Numbered from the stretch's first letter, positions 34,267 through 53,000 are shown. The stretch is DNA of 64,000 nt from Allacma fusca (GCA_947179485.1 OX359247.1:34448801-34512800), one strand, 5' to 3'. Numbers and translations: made by a program. The notes: generated by a model not told the origin, from the letters alone.

Positions 34267-37200
34267 TATGTATTACTTCCAGAATTTAAAGCTCATTAAA
34301 TAAACTCCAATAATTTCTTGGTGTCAAAGTTTTTAATTATTATAATAAATAATATTGGTACTTGATATACAGTGCTGAATTTAAAAAAAAATATGAAAGA
34401 AGCCAAAGAAGGACTTCTGTCAGACTTGCTGACAACGGGACGCTAATGTTTACAATGCCGGTTCATGTGTTAATAGCCAAATACACAATATGTACCTTAT
34501 TAAACTAAAGCTGATATTAAGAAGCTAACCTATGATCTCATAACTCGTCCACTTGCAATTTGCACTTATTATTCCAGCCTATATTATAATATGTACGTTA
34601 CATGCTTTCAGTCACCTCTTTCTCATGCATTCAAATGCTTTTGCATTCTTTATTCCTGTCCTCTATTTCAATAAGTACATAGCAGACAAACGTTTTGTAT
34701 TATTTTAAAGACAAGCCAAAAGTGCATGATATCAGTTTTTGATAAGTAGCTTGAATTTAATACTTATTTTATATTGGAATGTAATTTGTAATATTTTTTG
34801 AAATATTTTCTGAATTAATATGTAAGTTTTAACTGGAATTTAAATTGGTTTAATGATGGTAAATCTGTTGTAAAAATTAAATATTCTTGCTCGAGAAGAA
34901 CAAAACATCCATAAAAATTAGACTAAAAATTACTTCCGACGGAACAATTATTTTGAACTCTGAGAAAAGTGGCTTGGAGGGAGAATAAACAACAAGAGAC
35001 TATTCCCCTTGCCAACTCGTCCTTTCCCACAGTAAGTGTTAGATCGGAATTTCTCACCTGTTGTTGTATGGCCAGGCACAAGTGTTGTTTATGAAGGTGC
35101 ACTGTACCGTTGAGGAAACTTTTATACGTACAACCATAGCTGGACGGTAATAAAATAAATTGACCGTGACCATTTGTAATAGGATAGAAAATAAACCCTT
35201 GCTCGCTTTAATAATTACCTTGGGAAAATTAATTTCTATTTTAACGCATCCCCTCCTCCAAGTACCCTTGCGGGAGAATTCCGCCAGGACACCTACCAAC
35301 TAAAAATTTAATACACTTCTAAACACTGGTCATACAAATACAAGATCCTGTAAAATAAAACAAGTTTTCTCATCCCTGAAAACTTTCAGTTTTGACATGC
35401 GGCTCAAAGATAAACAGAATGATTATCTCTTGGAGCATTTCTGTATTACACTTGTCTTATGTATGTGTGGTTGTAGCCTATAATGTGAACGGCATGTATC
35501 CCTACATCTATTTAAAAAAAGAAACTGGAATCTCTTGGAATCTCACGATATTTTACCTCATTACGTGAGATTACATAGGAGACCACAGAAGTAATAAGAC
35601 ATTCTGGGAGGAAACGGAGTAAGGGTCCCGGAGCCAGTAGTTGGAGTCACTCTTCATAGAATTATTTCCCCATCAACATATCATGTAAAATAAATTGGAA
35701 ACTGTGAACACACTGTTTTTCCCCTTCTTCTAAGTTGTTATTCTTGCTCGAAAGGGGAAAATTTTTAAATTATAGGGTTGTCTTAAAACATACATACAAC
35801 ACATTTCGTGTGTTGTCGGTTTCATTCTATTTTCTCTCACTCCCCCTGAAAATAAAACATTCTTAAATATATAGAGCTTTCCTGTTACAGTCCGTAACTT
35901 AAGGTTAGTACACCATTTTCCAGGTTAATTGCTTCTTACTCTGTCAATCGATGGCTTCCATCAAAATCCCCTCATAAAATACAAACCTTGAGTTTCTTTT
36001 TGTCATCCAATTCTCAAATAAATCCTCAAGCTTTCTCTTCAAGGCATTCCAGTGCATACTCAATTATAATTACAGTTAAATTCCCATCATAAAAAATATT
36101 TTACTAATATTTAAGTGCTTGAAATGTCAATTTCGTGACAACTATTTTTTATTATCTGACACCCCATGTCTCCGTCATGCTTCGTTAATAGGGAGAAGTA
36201 TGATTAAAATTAATGTATCAACAAGAACCTCTTTCTTTAGGCAAGATTCATATATACACTGAAGATGACTAGGGGACCCTTAAGAGAGACTGTACAAATA
36301 GCCGATGGTAAAAGGTAAACATGAAGATGAGAGAGGATATTGTCGTAAAAAAGGCATAAAAATTTCAATCCGCATAAAGTGCAAGCATAATGTAAGTATG
36401 TGCAGACAGATAGTATATTTTAAAATGTGCATACATATCCCAAGTAAACATAAGAATACACACTTGAGGAATTGTGCGATTGGACCAATGTATTTATGTA
36501 CTTACTTATACTCCTTATTGTATTTCTTATTCCTTTTTTCCTGAATAAGTTAGTATCCATACCTTGAGAAAGACATATATTGGAATATCGGAATATTTTT
36601 TATGGGTATTCCATGGGTTCCCACGTTTTCTCGTGTCTTTCCTTCAAGTACAGTTTCCTTGTGGGAAGCTCAGGAGTAAATACATATCCGGAGGATAGGT
36701 CTGATGAAAACCCGGGGTGAAGTGAAAAAGGGGGTGAGGAACACATTTTTGATTCCATAAGCTCCTTCTTCTTTTAATATCTCCTCTTGAGAGGTTTACT
36801 ACTACTCATTTCTGACTGTCTAGTGCTTTCAACATACTATATTTTAGGTATACACCACTGCACTCTCTGATTCTTGCAACAATAACAACAAGCAAAGACT
36901 TCTTTTGAGAAAGCACGCAAGCCAAGTTGTTGGTGGGATCACCTCTCAGGTGTATTGTTAGGGGTTCGAGTAAATTGAAGGTATCTGTATTAGATGTAAA
37001 GTAAGTAAGTGGAAGGTAAAAAAAAATATATATATATATATGCATATCTTCAGATACTTACATTATTACCTCCATGCCTCCCTGTGACTCTGAACTCATA
37101 CCTGGGTTTCTCTGACTGACTTAAAGGCAAGAATACTAAAGTACTCGGGATATCTATGTATAAAGGTACACTGTGTTGAAGTTAAACGTGAGTGTGGGAT

Positions 37201-37274
37201 TGAGTCAGAGAGGAGTCAGCAGGTTGATAAAAGTTTTTAAAGGACTCAAGACTCAAGAAAAGTTAGTAGGGAAG
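34267..37274. other. Intergenic, no gene seen
   Basis: A 3-kb AT-rich spacer between the 5' ends of the PP1-like gene and LIX1, so both promoters should be here. A TA microsatellite occurs near 37027-37042. The frame before 37275 is open in-frame upstream (from 37173), so the LIX1 start could lie slightly further 5'. Confidence 0.4.
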
Positions 37275-40300
<3,026 letters not shown>

Positions 40301-43300
40301 TTTGTTTGTACAGTACAGTCTTACCTGTAATAGTAATTATTATTAATAACCGTATATATTTTATCCATGTAATTTATGCAACTGCTACGCCATCAACTAC
40401 TGTTCGAAACGATAAGTATTTAATTAAGCTATAACTAACGTGTAGGCAATTACTTTAATGTACGTAATTACATATATAACATTAAGGATGCTTTACATTC
40501 AACTTCCCCCTTGGTCCTTACTAACCCTCTAAATATAGTAAAAAGTAAAACTACTAATATAGTATAGCCATATGATGACAATCCTTTGAAGTCCTCAGAA
40601 GACAATCCTCTATTACTTTTATTCCCGTGATGAAAATAACTGAAAGCCATATTTTATACTCCTTTGAACTTTCTGTTCACAGTAAATAATTTAGTCCTAT
40701 GCAGTAGATATATACATATGTAGGTCCTTGCGTATACATAGTTGTAAGTATCCACTGACAATTATAGTGGTCTTTGGGAGCTCCGGCTCTTTGGTGAAAT
40801 GCTCTTCGCCTAATTAAATATCTTGAATGTCCCATGAAATAATAATTGTAAAATGGGACGTTTCCCTTTGAACATGTACTTTTTATAGGACTAAGTAAAC
40901 TATATGTACGCCACTGGTGATCCGCTAATTACCCCATTATCGTTAGAATTTCAACATCTCCGGCCGGAACTTCTTCTCAAATGTTCTTCACTATAAATAA
41001 TTAGCCCCCCAGCCAGGACTGAAGTAATCCCAAAATCCCAACTTATTGGAACATCAATGAAAGGCTTTCCCTCAACTGTGACACAACTCATTCATATCCG
41101 TCATTACCCCAACTCGAGCTTAAACATGACCTTTGTATATGCGTATGTACGAGTACGTACACACACACATATGTCCTAGTAGTAACTATAGCATTAGTAC
41201 ATTTCTACAGAGACACACATGCATGTACATCTTATACCTAATTTTTTGTACTCCGTCAAGATGTTTACTTAATATTTATTTATGTAAATTGTCAAAAGAT
41301 TATCTTTACAATAAACATTTTTCGGTGCTGTTTTCATATGTTAACAACCCTCTTGTCATGAATTATACATTCCTCCTCGCACGCCACTTCCTACATACAT
41401 AAGTACATACAAGCATGACTTTATATCCCCATATACACATTTATTTTTACTCATTCCAAGGAAGTACTTACACCTCAACAATGTCCCTATAATTTACCTC
41501 CAGGAAAAAGTATAATGCACCATATCCTCAAAACTGTTCATTTAAGTATCATATGCCCCCATATACATACATATGTATGTACTACACCAGCAGTCCCTTC
41601 AACAACTCCTTTCAAAAGCAAGGAAACCTCCTAAATTTAGCAAACTTGTAATTCCATTTCCGAAAGGGCACCCCACAATACATAATCCCAATTCCAAGCA
41701 ATTTCCTCCGTATAATTCCTCACACCATTCCGAACAATTTCCTCCATTTAATCCCTCCCACAATTTCCTTCACATAATCCCTCCCACAATTCCAGAACAA
41801 TGTCCTCCAACAACTGTTTCAACAACTTTTTCAACACCTCCTCCAACAAATGTTTCAACAACTCCTCCAACAAATGTTTCAACAACTCCTCCAACAACTG
41901 TTTCAACAACTCCTCCAACAATTTCAAACAGTTTCCTCCACATTAATACCTCCCATAATTCCTCCAACAACTGCTTCAACAACTCCTCCAACAATTTCAT
42001 CCACAAATCTCCTTCACACAATTCCTCAAATAAATACCTCAAACATGTCCTCAAAAGTCACCCCCAAATTATTTAACCCTCTAATAATTAATCCTTAAAA
42101 AACTAAATCCTACCCAGAACTAGTTACTCATCAGCCTTATTCCTACCCCTGGACCATCCACACCACCTGGAATGACTTACAAGAGATAATCTTAACATAA
42201 GTACATATCACCCCATAATAAACATCCATGCTCACACTTCCTTTCCCTTCAAGTCATAAAACGTAAGTAACACTGTCGGAGCCAGAGGATTTTGCCACAG
42301 CTAAAAATATCTACATACTTTTGACGGTAACAAAATGCAGTCGTTTCTCTTGGAAAAGTGTACCTTTCAAAAGTAGCTTTATTTTAACAAGCTGTTAGTA
42401 AGTGAGATACAGAGAGAGACAAAAACGTGGGTTGAGCGACGTTACTTGTTACTTCCCATTTACATATTTCCTCCCCTGGCCCTGCGTCTAAAAATAAAAA
42501 GGGAAGTACAAGTACAAGTACGTGTGTGTGTGTGTGTGTGTATCCAAGGAGTTTATAACGCGTTATCGGAACATAATAAGTTTGTCCATGAAATTGTCCG
42601 GGCTAAGTGCCCTGAGCGCCATCCCGTGGTCCTTAGAAGGTTGTTGTGATGCAGGGAATTGCCTTGAGAGAGAGAACTTTTTCCGAGATCCATGCAATAC
42701 AGCTTGAGCCCTTGTCCGTGTGAATGGAAAGAGCAGCACAGCGGAAGGATTTTTAGGCACGAACATACAAGAAGCTCGTAATTGCTGACTGTCGTCGTCG
42801 CGACTTGAACTCTCTCAAGACGAACTTCCCTCCTTATTTTTTCTTCAGTTTGGGATCTTTATTCGAAGCGTATATAAATAATTTAAGAAGATAAATACAT
42901 AATTATACATTGTAAAAAAAAAAATCCACCAGGGAATAATCCAGAGTGACATTCAGTTCAGGAACCAGGAACCAAAGCCCCCTGACATTGTCAGAGTCCG
43001 TAGTGTTCAAACAGTATTACTTTTACTTGACAAAAAAAAAAGCCCACATTATAAATCTATAGGATAGGAGTCTTCCTGAAAAAAAAACAAAGAAAGGCTA
43101 GGAAGCGGGTATACACACATATTACAGAGTCCTATATATATATAAATATATATATCTATAAGTACATTATATATGGAGACAGGATCTATATCATTAGACA
43201 CACACAGGACAACACTCCAGGAGCAAAAGAAGAACCACTTGTTTGATTCTTTCTCGAAATATAATAATTATTATTATAACCATTATAATATTATAAATCA

Positions 43301-44753
43301 CTAATAGCATTTTTCCTTTCCTATAGGGATAGTTGAGTCCAGAGAAGTCTGGTGAAGGGACGGGATCCACCTAAAATTTACAAAAAAAATTCTTTGAAAT
43401 TCCCAAAAGGCTGATGTATCTAGAATCTATAGTGTCTAAGTGGACGGGAGGCGTTTATTAATTATCAGTAGACTGTGGTTAGGACAGTGGCGTGTTAAGA
43501 AGTTAATTATTTTTGGTGGTGTACACCTATAACAATACAAAAGATCTGTGCGTATTTAGTTTTAGAGACACACTTCTCTCTCACTCTCTGTTATATATAT
43601 ACATGTTATAAAATATAGACTTGAAAAAGATAACAAAACGGATCCTGAATAATAGTGAGTAATCTCTCCGAGAATAACTAGAATTTATTATTGAAGTTGA
43701 CAGATTAAATGGTTAGTAAATAGATGGGAATGGGTTTGATTTCAATTGCTCTGAAGAGTAAGTCTTGAGTCATCCACCAGAACTAATCCACCTCAATTGT
43801 TTCTCTTTTTTTTTTTGAAATCTCAGAGTAATTCAGTGTCAGTATAGTTCAAAAGTGTGAGTACATAAAGAAGATTAGTGTTTAGAGGAATATATTGCAT
43901 TTTGTGAGGAAGTGTGTTGTGACATTGTTGGGATTCAGTTTTTTTTTGTATGCGAGAGCATATATACAAATAGTGTTCTTTTTGTTCAGTTATTAGGTCT
44001 GGAGAAGTTCAGTTTTTTTGGTTTAGATATATATATATATATACACAGTAATTACATATAATTATTTAAAGTTAATACAAATGAGATTTTCAGTGACAGT
44101 ATTTTGTACTTATTATTTTTCGTACGGAGCCTTTTTTTCTATGAATTAAGTGTTTTAGGAATAGATTGTACTGTAAGTACTTCGTTTTGTATTCCGTAGT
44201 ACTTTGATTACCTCAAGTGTGTTATTAAGGACCTGAAAATTAGTGTGGGTGGGAGAGTTTATGATAGAGACTTGTGTCTGGGTGTAATTAACTATGATCT
44301 GCAGTGACTATAGGGCTGTTGATGGATATAGACATGATGGTAATTGAAACTACGTACAATAATACCAAGTCTCAAAATTAAGTTCAAACAGTAGATTATT
44401 TAAGACGCCAGGCAATATTAGGTGTCAGGTCAGTTTATAGCTTGTAATTGAGCTCGAGTTCTAATACTTGTAGGTTTAAGCAGGGTATATATAAATAATT
44501 ATATATACTTGAGAGGAGAGAGAAGGATTTAAAGAGATTGTGAGAGTTGAAACCAATCAGCCTAAGTTGGATTAAAGGTCTGAATTATTCAGTATATATA
44601 TATTATTATATTTTCAGTAGTGTCCTATCTCGACACGATAGTTGAAGGACGTTAGGGTTAAAGGACTATTAAATAGTTGGAAGAGGACAGGAAGAGAGTT
44701 TATTTTTTTTTAATTTTTCCATTAATTTCCCACCCCTGTTATTTACCGACTAA
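40301..44753. other. Intergenic and 5' region of the PTB gene
   Basis: A 4.4-kb spacer after LIX1. It contains a 24-bp minisatellite (41807-41930), a TG run at 42521-42541, poly-A/poly-T tracts around 42910-43090 and AT-rich DNA through 44750. The last ~1.5 kb before 44754 are probably promoter and 5' UTR of the PTB gene; I see no upstream ORF of interest. Confidence 0.4.
41807..41930. repeat. 24-bp minisatellite in a C/A-rich tract
   Basis: About four to five tandem copies of a 24-bp unit whose core is ctcctccaacaaatgtttc. The wider tract 41700-42060 is rich in cctcc/caacaa words. Because 24 is divisible by three, a plus-strand frame stays open across 41573-42076 and reads as a Thr/Ser/Pro-rich octapeptide repeat (TTPPTNVS), but no splice or start context supports coding. 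Confidence 0.7.
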
Positions 44754-46603
44754 ATGAAGAGACCTATCTCAGAGTTGGAGTCCATAAACGGAGTCTACAG
44801 TATGCCACAGGTAAGTGACGTCCTTACATAATATTTTTTTATCTCTTCTAAATAGTGTAGCATTGACATTGGGTCTCATATATTCTCGAGTGTGTCCCGA
44901 CATCTAATCGTTCTGGCTTGTTTGCCGTTATTGTTATTATTGTGATTGAATTTACTGGGAAGTTCCACACAGAGGTTTTATTTAATTACCGGTGACGGTG
45001 ACCGGATTCTCTGCTTATGGGTAACCCGATTGAGAGAGTAATTTCAAGTTTGCTTATTTGTCTCACCCCCGTCATCAGGAGTGTTCCTGATGCCTTGATG
45101 TACCGTCAATTTCTTGGACCCCCGGGAGGGAAGGGAAATCCTGCTCCTTGAAGTCAGTTATTCCTGATATTAAAACTAGGACAGTTTCCAATTAAATTTC
45201 CAACTTCCATTACTCTTGAATTTCTCACAGTCTCTCTCCTCGTGCCCGTTAATTGAATCCAGAGTGATGTGGAAATTGAATTATAAGTGACTCTTAATTC
45301 TCCATCGATTTCCTTGAGAAAGTTGTTCCAAGAAATTGACAAACCCCTCAATCTTACGGGCTCTCCTATTTGACAAAAGCATGTAATAAATCATGAGGAA
45401 AATCTATTCAATTTGATTTTCAATCTCAACGTCAAATCCTCTCGGAATACGTCATAGTCTATGGAAGAAGGGAGGATAAAAATATGTATTTTTCTTGTTT
45501 TGTAATTTTCCATGTTCCTTCTCTCTCACATTCCTTGTCTGAGAAAAGACGAGCATATCCAAACCATTAAACGTTTGATAGAGTACACATTGCATTGAGT
45601 TTACTCCTTATTGTAAACATTCCTCTAGCTTGCTTCCTGCATGTACATTAAATATTCCTTGGGTGTTTAGAATAGGGAATACCGAGTGTGAAAATCCGAA
45701 TCGGAAATTACTTTCTGCAAACATTCTCCTTCTTTCTGGAGATACAGTAGAGGATGAGTGAGTGAGAGAGAGAGAGAGAGGAAAGGAGGGAACACATGAA
45801 AGACATTGAAAAGATGTAAAAAACTTTTTTCCGTATCACCTTATAGACAAAACAATCCCACTATACGATTCTTCGTATAATAAATAGTTTAGCATAAAAA
45901 AATATATATAAACATATATACATACAAAAAATCTCGAGACTTAAGAGTATCTGTTGCTATAAACAAATGTGCAGAATATGATACTCCTCTCTTGTTGCTG
46001 TGTCTCGAAGTGCCGAGCATCTAATTGTAAGAAGGGCGAACGAGCGAATGGGAAAAAAGTGGAAAAACTCATAAGATTATCGTACCCGGGTGTTCCAGTC
46101 TCAAACTACCGATGTATGCTTGCTTGTCATAACACCCAATTTAATACTCTCTGCCCTGCTATCTCTCTGTTTGCTGTCTCACATTGTGTGTGTCTATCTG
46201 TGTACGTGCACGTGTACCAACCCCGTAAAGACAGCTATTGAGATAGTGGGAGAGTGAGAGCATATAGGTACATAGCCATTTTTATAGATCTCTTATATCT
46301 CTTCTTCCTGTTCCAAAACATGTGTGTGTGTGTGCATGAAAAGCTCATTTAAATCCATACGAAACTCCCATTCATTTCCCTATTCCCATATACCCAATCC
46401 CATATCTCTTGTCTCCTCCGTCTTGTACTATTACATGTACCTGGTTGGTTGTCCTTGGTATCTCCGTGGCGGACGGAGTGTAACCGTTAAATTGATAAAG
46501 CTTTTTTTCCAGCAGCCCCACCACAGCAACAGCATAGTATTTGGACATTTTCTATAGCAAAGAAAGAAAGAAAGAATCCGGTGAGTAAGTAAAAGAGTGA
46601 GTG

Positions 46604-46654
<51 letters not shown>

Positions 46655-47381
46655 ATCAATCAGTCGCAAAACACCTGGACGGCGGGAAAAGCGCATGAGC
46701 ACAGGTAAAGAACCCGCGCCGCAGAGACTCCTCCCCTACCTCAGAAACTTGGCAGCTATTTTTCCCACATCCTTTCCATATTGCTTTTAAACCGGCTGTA
46801 GCCTTTTTATACAGATTTCCTTCCCATCTGCCTCTCTCTCTCTCTCTCTGTGAATGTGTGGGGTGTAGTAATAGGCTTTTACTGAATATATAAGTACACC
46901 GCATCTCGGTCTCCATGCCAAGCATATACATCTGACACTACTGACTACTACCACTACTACTAGTTAGTGTTACTGAATCCTTATACTCTGTACATACTAT
47001 ATTAACTTTATACTACAAAAACGCATATCTGTCTACATTGAAATACATCCCTACTCTCAGTCCTACTTATATAATGGAGATACTCATGGAGACCATAAGC
47101 TTGTATAGACACTACTACACATATCTATCTTGTCTCTCCCCGTCGTATCATTCGCTCGGCTTTTAGTACATAATAATAAAATGGTATTAGAGTGAGGATG
47201 TGACTGACTGTGACTGTGTGAGTGTAAAACCCCGCATGTTAAAGTACTAATCGAAAATCCTGAAGCGCCATGCGTACAAGGAACAACACCCTGTTGAACT
47301 CACAAGAAAATCCCAACAGCTGTGTACATAGCGAGTAAAACTTGTAGTGAGGCTGGATGTGAGGAGTCCTCTGACTGACTG

Positions 47382-47428
<47 letters not shown>

Positions 47429-48310
47429 CCACGGATTGTCCCTTGTTATATAAGTATACATATGTTATGTCTCTCTCTCCCTCAGAACTTATTAACTACT
47501 CGGAAATGTCTCTCTAATGCAGATACATTAGCATGCATGGGGTTTTTTCCACACAAGGATCATATTTGAATGCATGAAAACTGCGTTGGGATGGTCAAAG
47601 TTTTTATTATTTTATATCCCTAAACTTTTATACCTTATTCAAACATATGTGTACATATTCAAGCTCTAGTTTTTTTCCTCACGCTTCTTTTACGAGTCAA
47701 ATTGTTAAGGATGTATTCCTGTATGTCCACTCTCAAATCCATGAATATTACGTATATATCTATAATATGTTGTAATTATATATAAATACTTATATCTAAG
47801 TATCCGTATAAATGTGGACAATTGCCACTACCTTTTTTTTTCTGTCTCGGAGAACATTGAATGTCTGCCCTGGAAGAAAGAATATGTGAAGGAACATCCG
47901 CAAACTATTTAAAATCCTAAAGCTAAACAAGAGGAAAAGCCATCGTAGAGAGCTTTTCCATATTTTGTGGGATTTTTGTATACCTACCCACCTATTGGTA
48001 TATATACAAAATACTGTAATTATGACTCTATACAAATGTATGTATGTAGATACCCGATACTCAACTGTATGCATCACACTCCTCCAGGTTGTAAAGTAAG
48101 GATAAGGTTATAATGTAGAATTTAAAACTTGAGGTTACTCTGAGTAAGTAGTTAGTGGTAGAGGATTTTGAATGGTAGAAACATATTATAAAATGTCTTT
48201 GAAAAAAAAGTAAGGACAGCTTTCTTGAGGATCTGTCAATGCTTGGAGGGTTTGAGTGGAGTGGAAGAGTGTATGTGTATAGTAAAGGGATGAGGTTGTT
48301 GGAATTAAGA

Positions 48311-48341
<31 letters not shown>

Positions 48342-50024
48342 AAAGAATTGGTGTTGTATATAGAGTAGGAAATTGTAATGGGTTTTAGTTCAAGTGCAGA
48401 CTGACTACTACCATAAAGAGTATGTATTTTACTTGAAGGAAAAAAGAAAATGCTTTTCCTCTTGAAGAGTAAAATTCATGTAGACTCTTACAACATGGAA
48501 AAACTTTAATACTCCCTTCTTTCAAATAGAGTATCTCCTCTCGGATGTTATGTCAAACTATGTGTGAAGTTAAGCCTCAAGTATAGTAAATGTGTGGATG
48601 TACATATAATCTGATCTTTATATATGTAAATATATAGAGGGTTGTCAGAGTCTATATGGGAGTATGTGGAGAGGATTGTATGCGGGCCTATACATTTATA
48701 TATATGGGAGTTAAAATCAAGCATATATCTATTATAACTTTAAGAGTTAAGCCTCCTCGAAGTTGAGGGTACGGGTTTGTGCACTGTAGTTAGTGTTATA
48801 GTATAGTAGTAGTGCTGTAGTCTAATGTAAGAGATATTAGATAGTGTGTGTGTGTGTGTGTCTGTATATGTGTGTGTGTGTGTGTGTATGGAGTGGAATT
48901 GTATATAGGCGGGCACACAGACAGAGAACATACATAAGAGGAGAAGGGCTAGATAGATACAAGTAAACTATGTGTATCCTATCTTACTTGTATGTAAGTG
49001 TTTTTGGTTATGGGAAGAGAGTACATAGAGGAGAAAAAGTTGTGTGTGTGTGGGGCTAGCCAAAAGCCGAAGCCAAGCCTTTAGCTCACTCACTCACTAA
49101 ACTCCGTCTATCTGACATCTTTCTATCGTGTAATTTCTCTCCCCTTTTTTGTATTTTAAATATCATACAGATTTTTTAATTTTTTTAATTTTTAATTTTT
49201 CCATCTTCTCCTCACCATTACCATCATCATATATAGTACCATCAAATTGACAACCACCCGTCATCATCAGCATCATCATCATCATCACCATCCACTGCCA
49301 TCCACGTTGTTCCGTGTAAAAATCCTTGTTTTACTTCCAATTTTCCTTCACTACGGGAAAGAACAAAGGAGAGTGCATACACACTTTATACTATATTACA
49401 CGTCCACTCAACACAAGTATATATCTATATATATATATATATATCTATCTATATATACACATAGGAAGACAAAGACAGGATACATTTTTCCTTGAGAGAT
49501 CTATCTATTTGTTTTTTCAGAACAGAGGGGAAAAAATTGTGGGAAGGAGTTGAAAATTGAGAAAGAAAATTGAAATCTTTGAAAGGTGGAGAAGACTATT
49601 TTTTTTTTTGGAATTTTTATCCAGCTGCTGGAATATTTTTCAGGCAGTGGCGTACACACACACACACACACACAAGGATATAAAACACACAAGCACACAC
49701 GTTTATATACCTATATAAAACCGACCATTTTTATTTAACCTGTTGCTCGTTGTCCGTCGTCAGACTTACTACTACTGTGTGTTCACTCTCCTGTATTTTA
49801 TCACACATACATATTTCGTTTTACTACTTACAATCACATACACCTCTCTCTATTATATATATATATATGCACACTCACACACCAAAAAGCACAAAGTTAC
49901 ATAGAAGAGAGGGAGAGAGAATATCCCTGTGTGTTTATATGTGTAGCAGGGCTGGGAGTGAACAAGAGAATATTTGACAGACTTTTACTACCATACTCTA
50001 TATATACAGAGCTGAGAGAGAGAG

Positions 50025-50055
<31 letters not shown>

Positions 50056-53000
50056 CATACACTCCTTCTTGAGTCCATGGTGCATAAGTGCACCCCGAAA
50101 AATTGAACAGAAAACTGTTGCTGTCGGGTGTTGTACACACACGCTCATCATCTCCTCTCCTTTGCTCCTATCCATTTCTATCCTCCTCCTTTCTTTCCTC
50201 GATTGAATTTCCTTTCCAGGGGGGGAAAATTATTATTTATTTGCTGGGGAAATACATTACATAATACGGAGGAAGAAGACTGGAATATACATGAGTGATT
50301 TTATATAATTAAATATATTATATATATATATATAATTGTTATATAATTATATATTTCATCCCCCCAACACACGACAAAAAAAAAGTTTATTTATCAACAA
50401 TCAACCTCTCCAAAAAATCGCACACGGAAAGTTCATCTCGTTGAGAGTATTTATTTATTTATTAGACTTTTTGTCTGTTTGGAAATAAGAGCATATAAAG
50501 TGACACACTCTCTCTCACACTTTTGAACTTGTAGTAAGAAAATATCTTCTGAATTGAAGTTATTGGGATTTTTGTGTGTGTGAATTGATATATACTACTT
50601 AAAAATCTGAAGAATACCCAAGTGTTGGTAGTTTTTTTAAAAAATTTTGTACGACTACTACTTCTCCTACAATATTATTGTAGTACGTCAGAATATCCTT
50701 CAGAACAAGACAATACCACTTGGCCTAAATTGTATTTGTCATCATGGTAAGCGAAAATGTTGGTCGATTTTTTATAAAAATAATTATATTTGTAGTATGT
50801 AAGATGTAGAGTATCTATTTTTTTATTTATTGATGGATTTTTATATGCATTTGACCGTGTACACATATTCTTGCATTTCACTATTCTCAAGAGGGATCAG
50901 GTTTTTCGTTCCCTACATATAAATGCTCATAATAATTAAGGATTTATTTGCTATTGAAAGGAAGGATTTAATATTTTACTGTAATTTATTATTACAGTTT
51001 ATTAGCAATGAACAATGCTAATTGTAAGTGAATTTCGGAGTGCTTGTGTCTGTGTGTATGGACTTGTATTATATAGTTGGTTGGTTAATAATGGATGTTG
51101 TGTGGAGGTTAATAATCAGTCGGGAGAGTAATGATATGAAGTTCATATTTATTTATAGTGAGTCATGTAGGGATTGTCGACGGCGGGTTTTCACTCGATA
51201 TTGTTTATATAATCGTGATACTTAAAAATATGACGTCGCAAGTGAGATTAGAATTAAATATGTTGACGCGGGAAATGATTATTCCTTTGAATATCGAATG
51301 ACAGTTTGTGTGTATTCGGAGATGAAGGGTATGCTCACACACGGAACGGATTGGTATGGTGTCATCGTCATGAGAAAAGTGTGGATGAGTTTTATGTGTA
51401 TGTGTGTGTGTGTGTGTGTGTGAGTGAGTGAGTGCGCTTGGGTGTGTATGTGTGTGGCGGAGTGCAAACGACTGTGTTATTAGACATAGATTGGTTTGTT
51501 GGCATCCTACTGTCTGCCAAAGTCTGGAGCCTTTTGGACGGAACTGACTTTTTTTCTAAAGCGAGGATGATGTGATGTTGTTGTTGGTGGTGGTAGTGGT
51601 ACTAGTTGAATATTTGGGAAATTTTTAGGGAAGACTGCCTGACTCTGCCTGACTGGCATTTCGTATGTCTGCGAAGGTTCCCTCTCGGCTCATACATATG
51701 TTTTGAAGATAAAATCCCGTTCATTTTTAAATTGTTTACCTTAACTTTTGAGACAGGGCATGAAAAGGAAATGTGCAGACATGATGGTGGCACACACAAG
51801 TTTTATGTGTTTCTCCTTGTTCGTCTTCTTCAATTATAATAATAATAATGGTAGTGTTCAACCGATTCCTTCTTGTTCATCCTTCAACAGTCATCCCGTT
51901 GCCGGTAGGGCTTTCGAGAAGTCTTGTCAGTTCAGAAATAGACGGTTTATAGGTTTTTACTGGCTTTTCTGTTGAGTTTTGACTGCCGGTCCTGGTTTTA
52001 GGAGAAGGAGTGCTATTTTCAGTGGATGTATTTCCTTCAAAAAGATGTTTTCTTACATGTAATACTTATACATTACTTACATTTACTTTCAGGGGAATAT
52101 ATTTTTTTTCGAGGAGGAAAAAAGGACATTTGTGTTTGTGTGTGTGTGTGTGTGTTGGTTTTTCCTATATTTGAGTGAGACTCATAGGATACTTTTCTTT
52201 CTACGGTTGATGGTGCTTCCTTTTTGGAGCATTCCATATGTACTTTAATTTTACTGTCAGTCATGTCGTAGTGTGTCTATCCTTTGGTATGGCTTGAGTA
52301 AGCGTCGAATATGCAGGGATTTCTGCTGGCTCTCTTTTGCTTTCCGTCCTAGTAGAATTCTCTCAGTACTACTGTTTGGAGGAGACTAAAAAGCCTGTTG
52401 CTCTTCTTCCATGATGATGGGTGAAGCTTCATGTGCTCATCCCAATGGGAAATACATAATTACATATGTACATACCTACATGATGGGCTACTACGGTTCC
52501 CAGTTGAGTTGAGAAAATCCAGTGGTTTACATACATATTTGGGATGTTATGCAGGGACATGCATGTGTGTGCTTTTTAGCAGTCTTTCATTATTATGTGA
52601 ATGTATGTGTGTAGAGTAGAGAGAGGGAGAGAGAGAGAGAGAGAGAGAGACAGCCAGTCAGAGGTTTTGGTATTTCATATATACATATATGTATGTAGTT
52701 ATCCACAATCTGTGTATGCAGCTTGCAATTACATAGCATACACCGTACCTTTTGGGCTTGCTAGTCAGGGAGTGTTTGGTTGAAGAAAATAGATAAATTC
52801 ATGTGAAAACCTCGAATTTCCGGTGAGGGTGGCAAGCTGCTTGGAACTGTATGTACGTAATGATATAGATAGATACATATAAGAGTGTAGTTACGTATGT
52901 GGATGTTTTAAAGGTATGGGATAGATATAAAGGTATATACTACCATGTATATATGATAGTCCTATATCTGGTACGTGTAGAGTAAGTACCCCTATATCCA

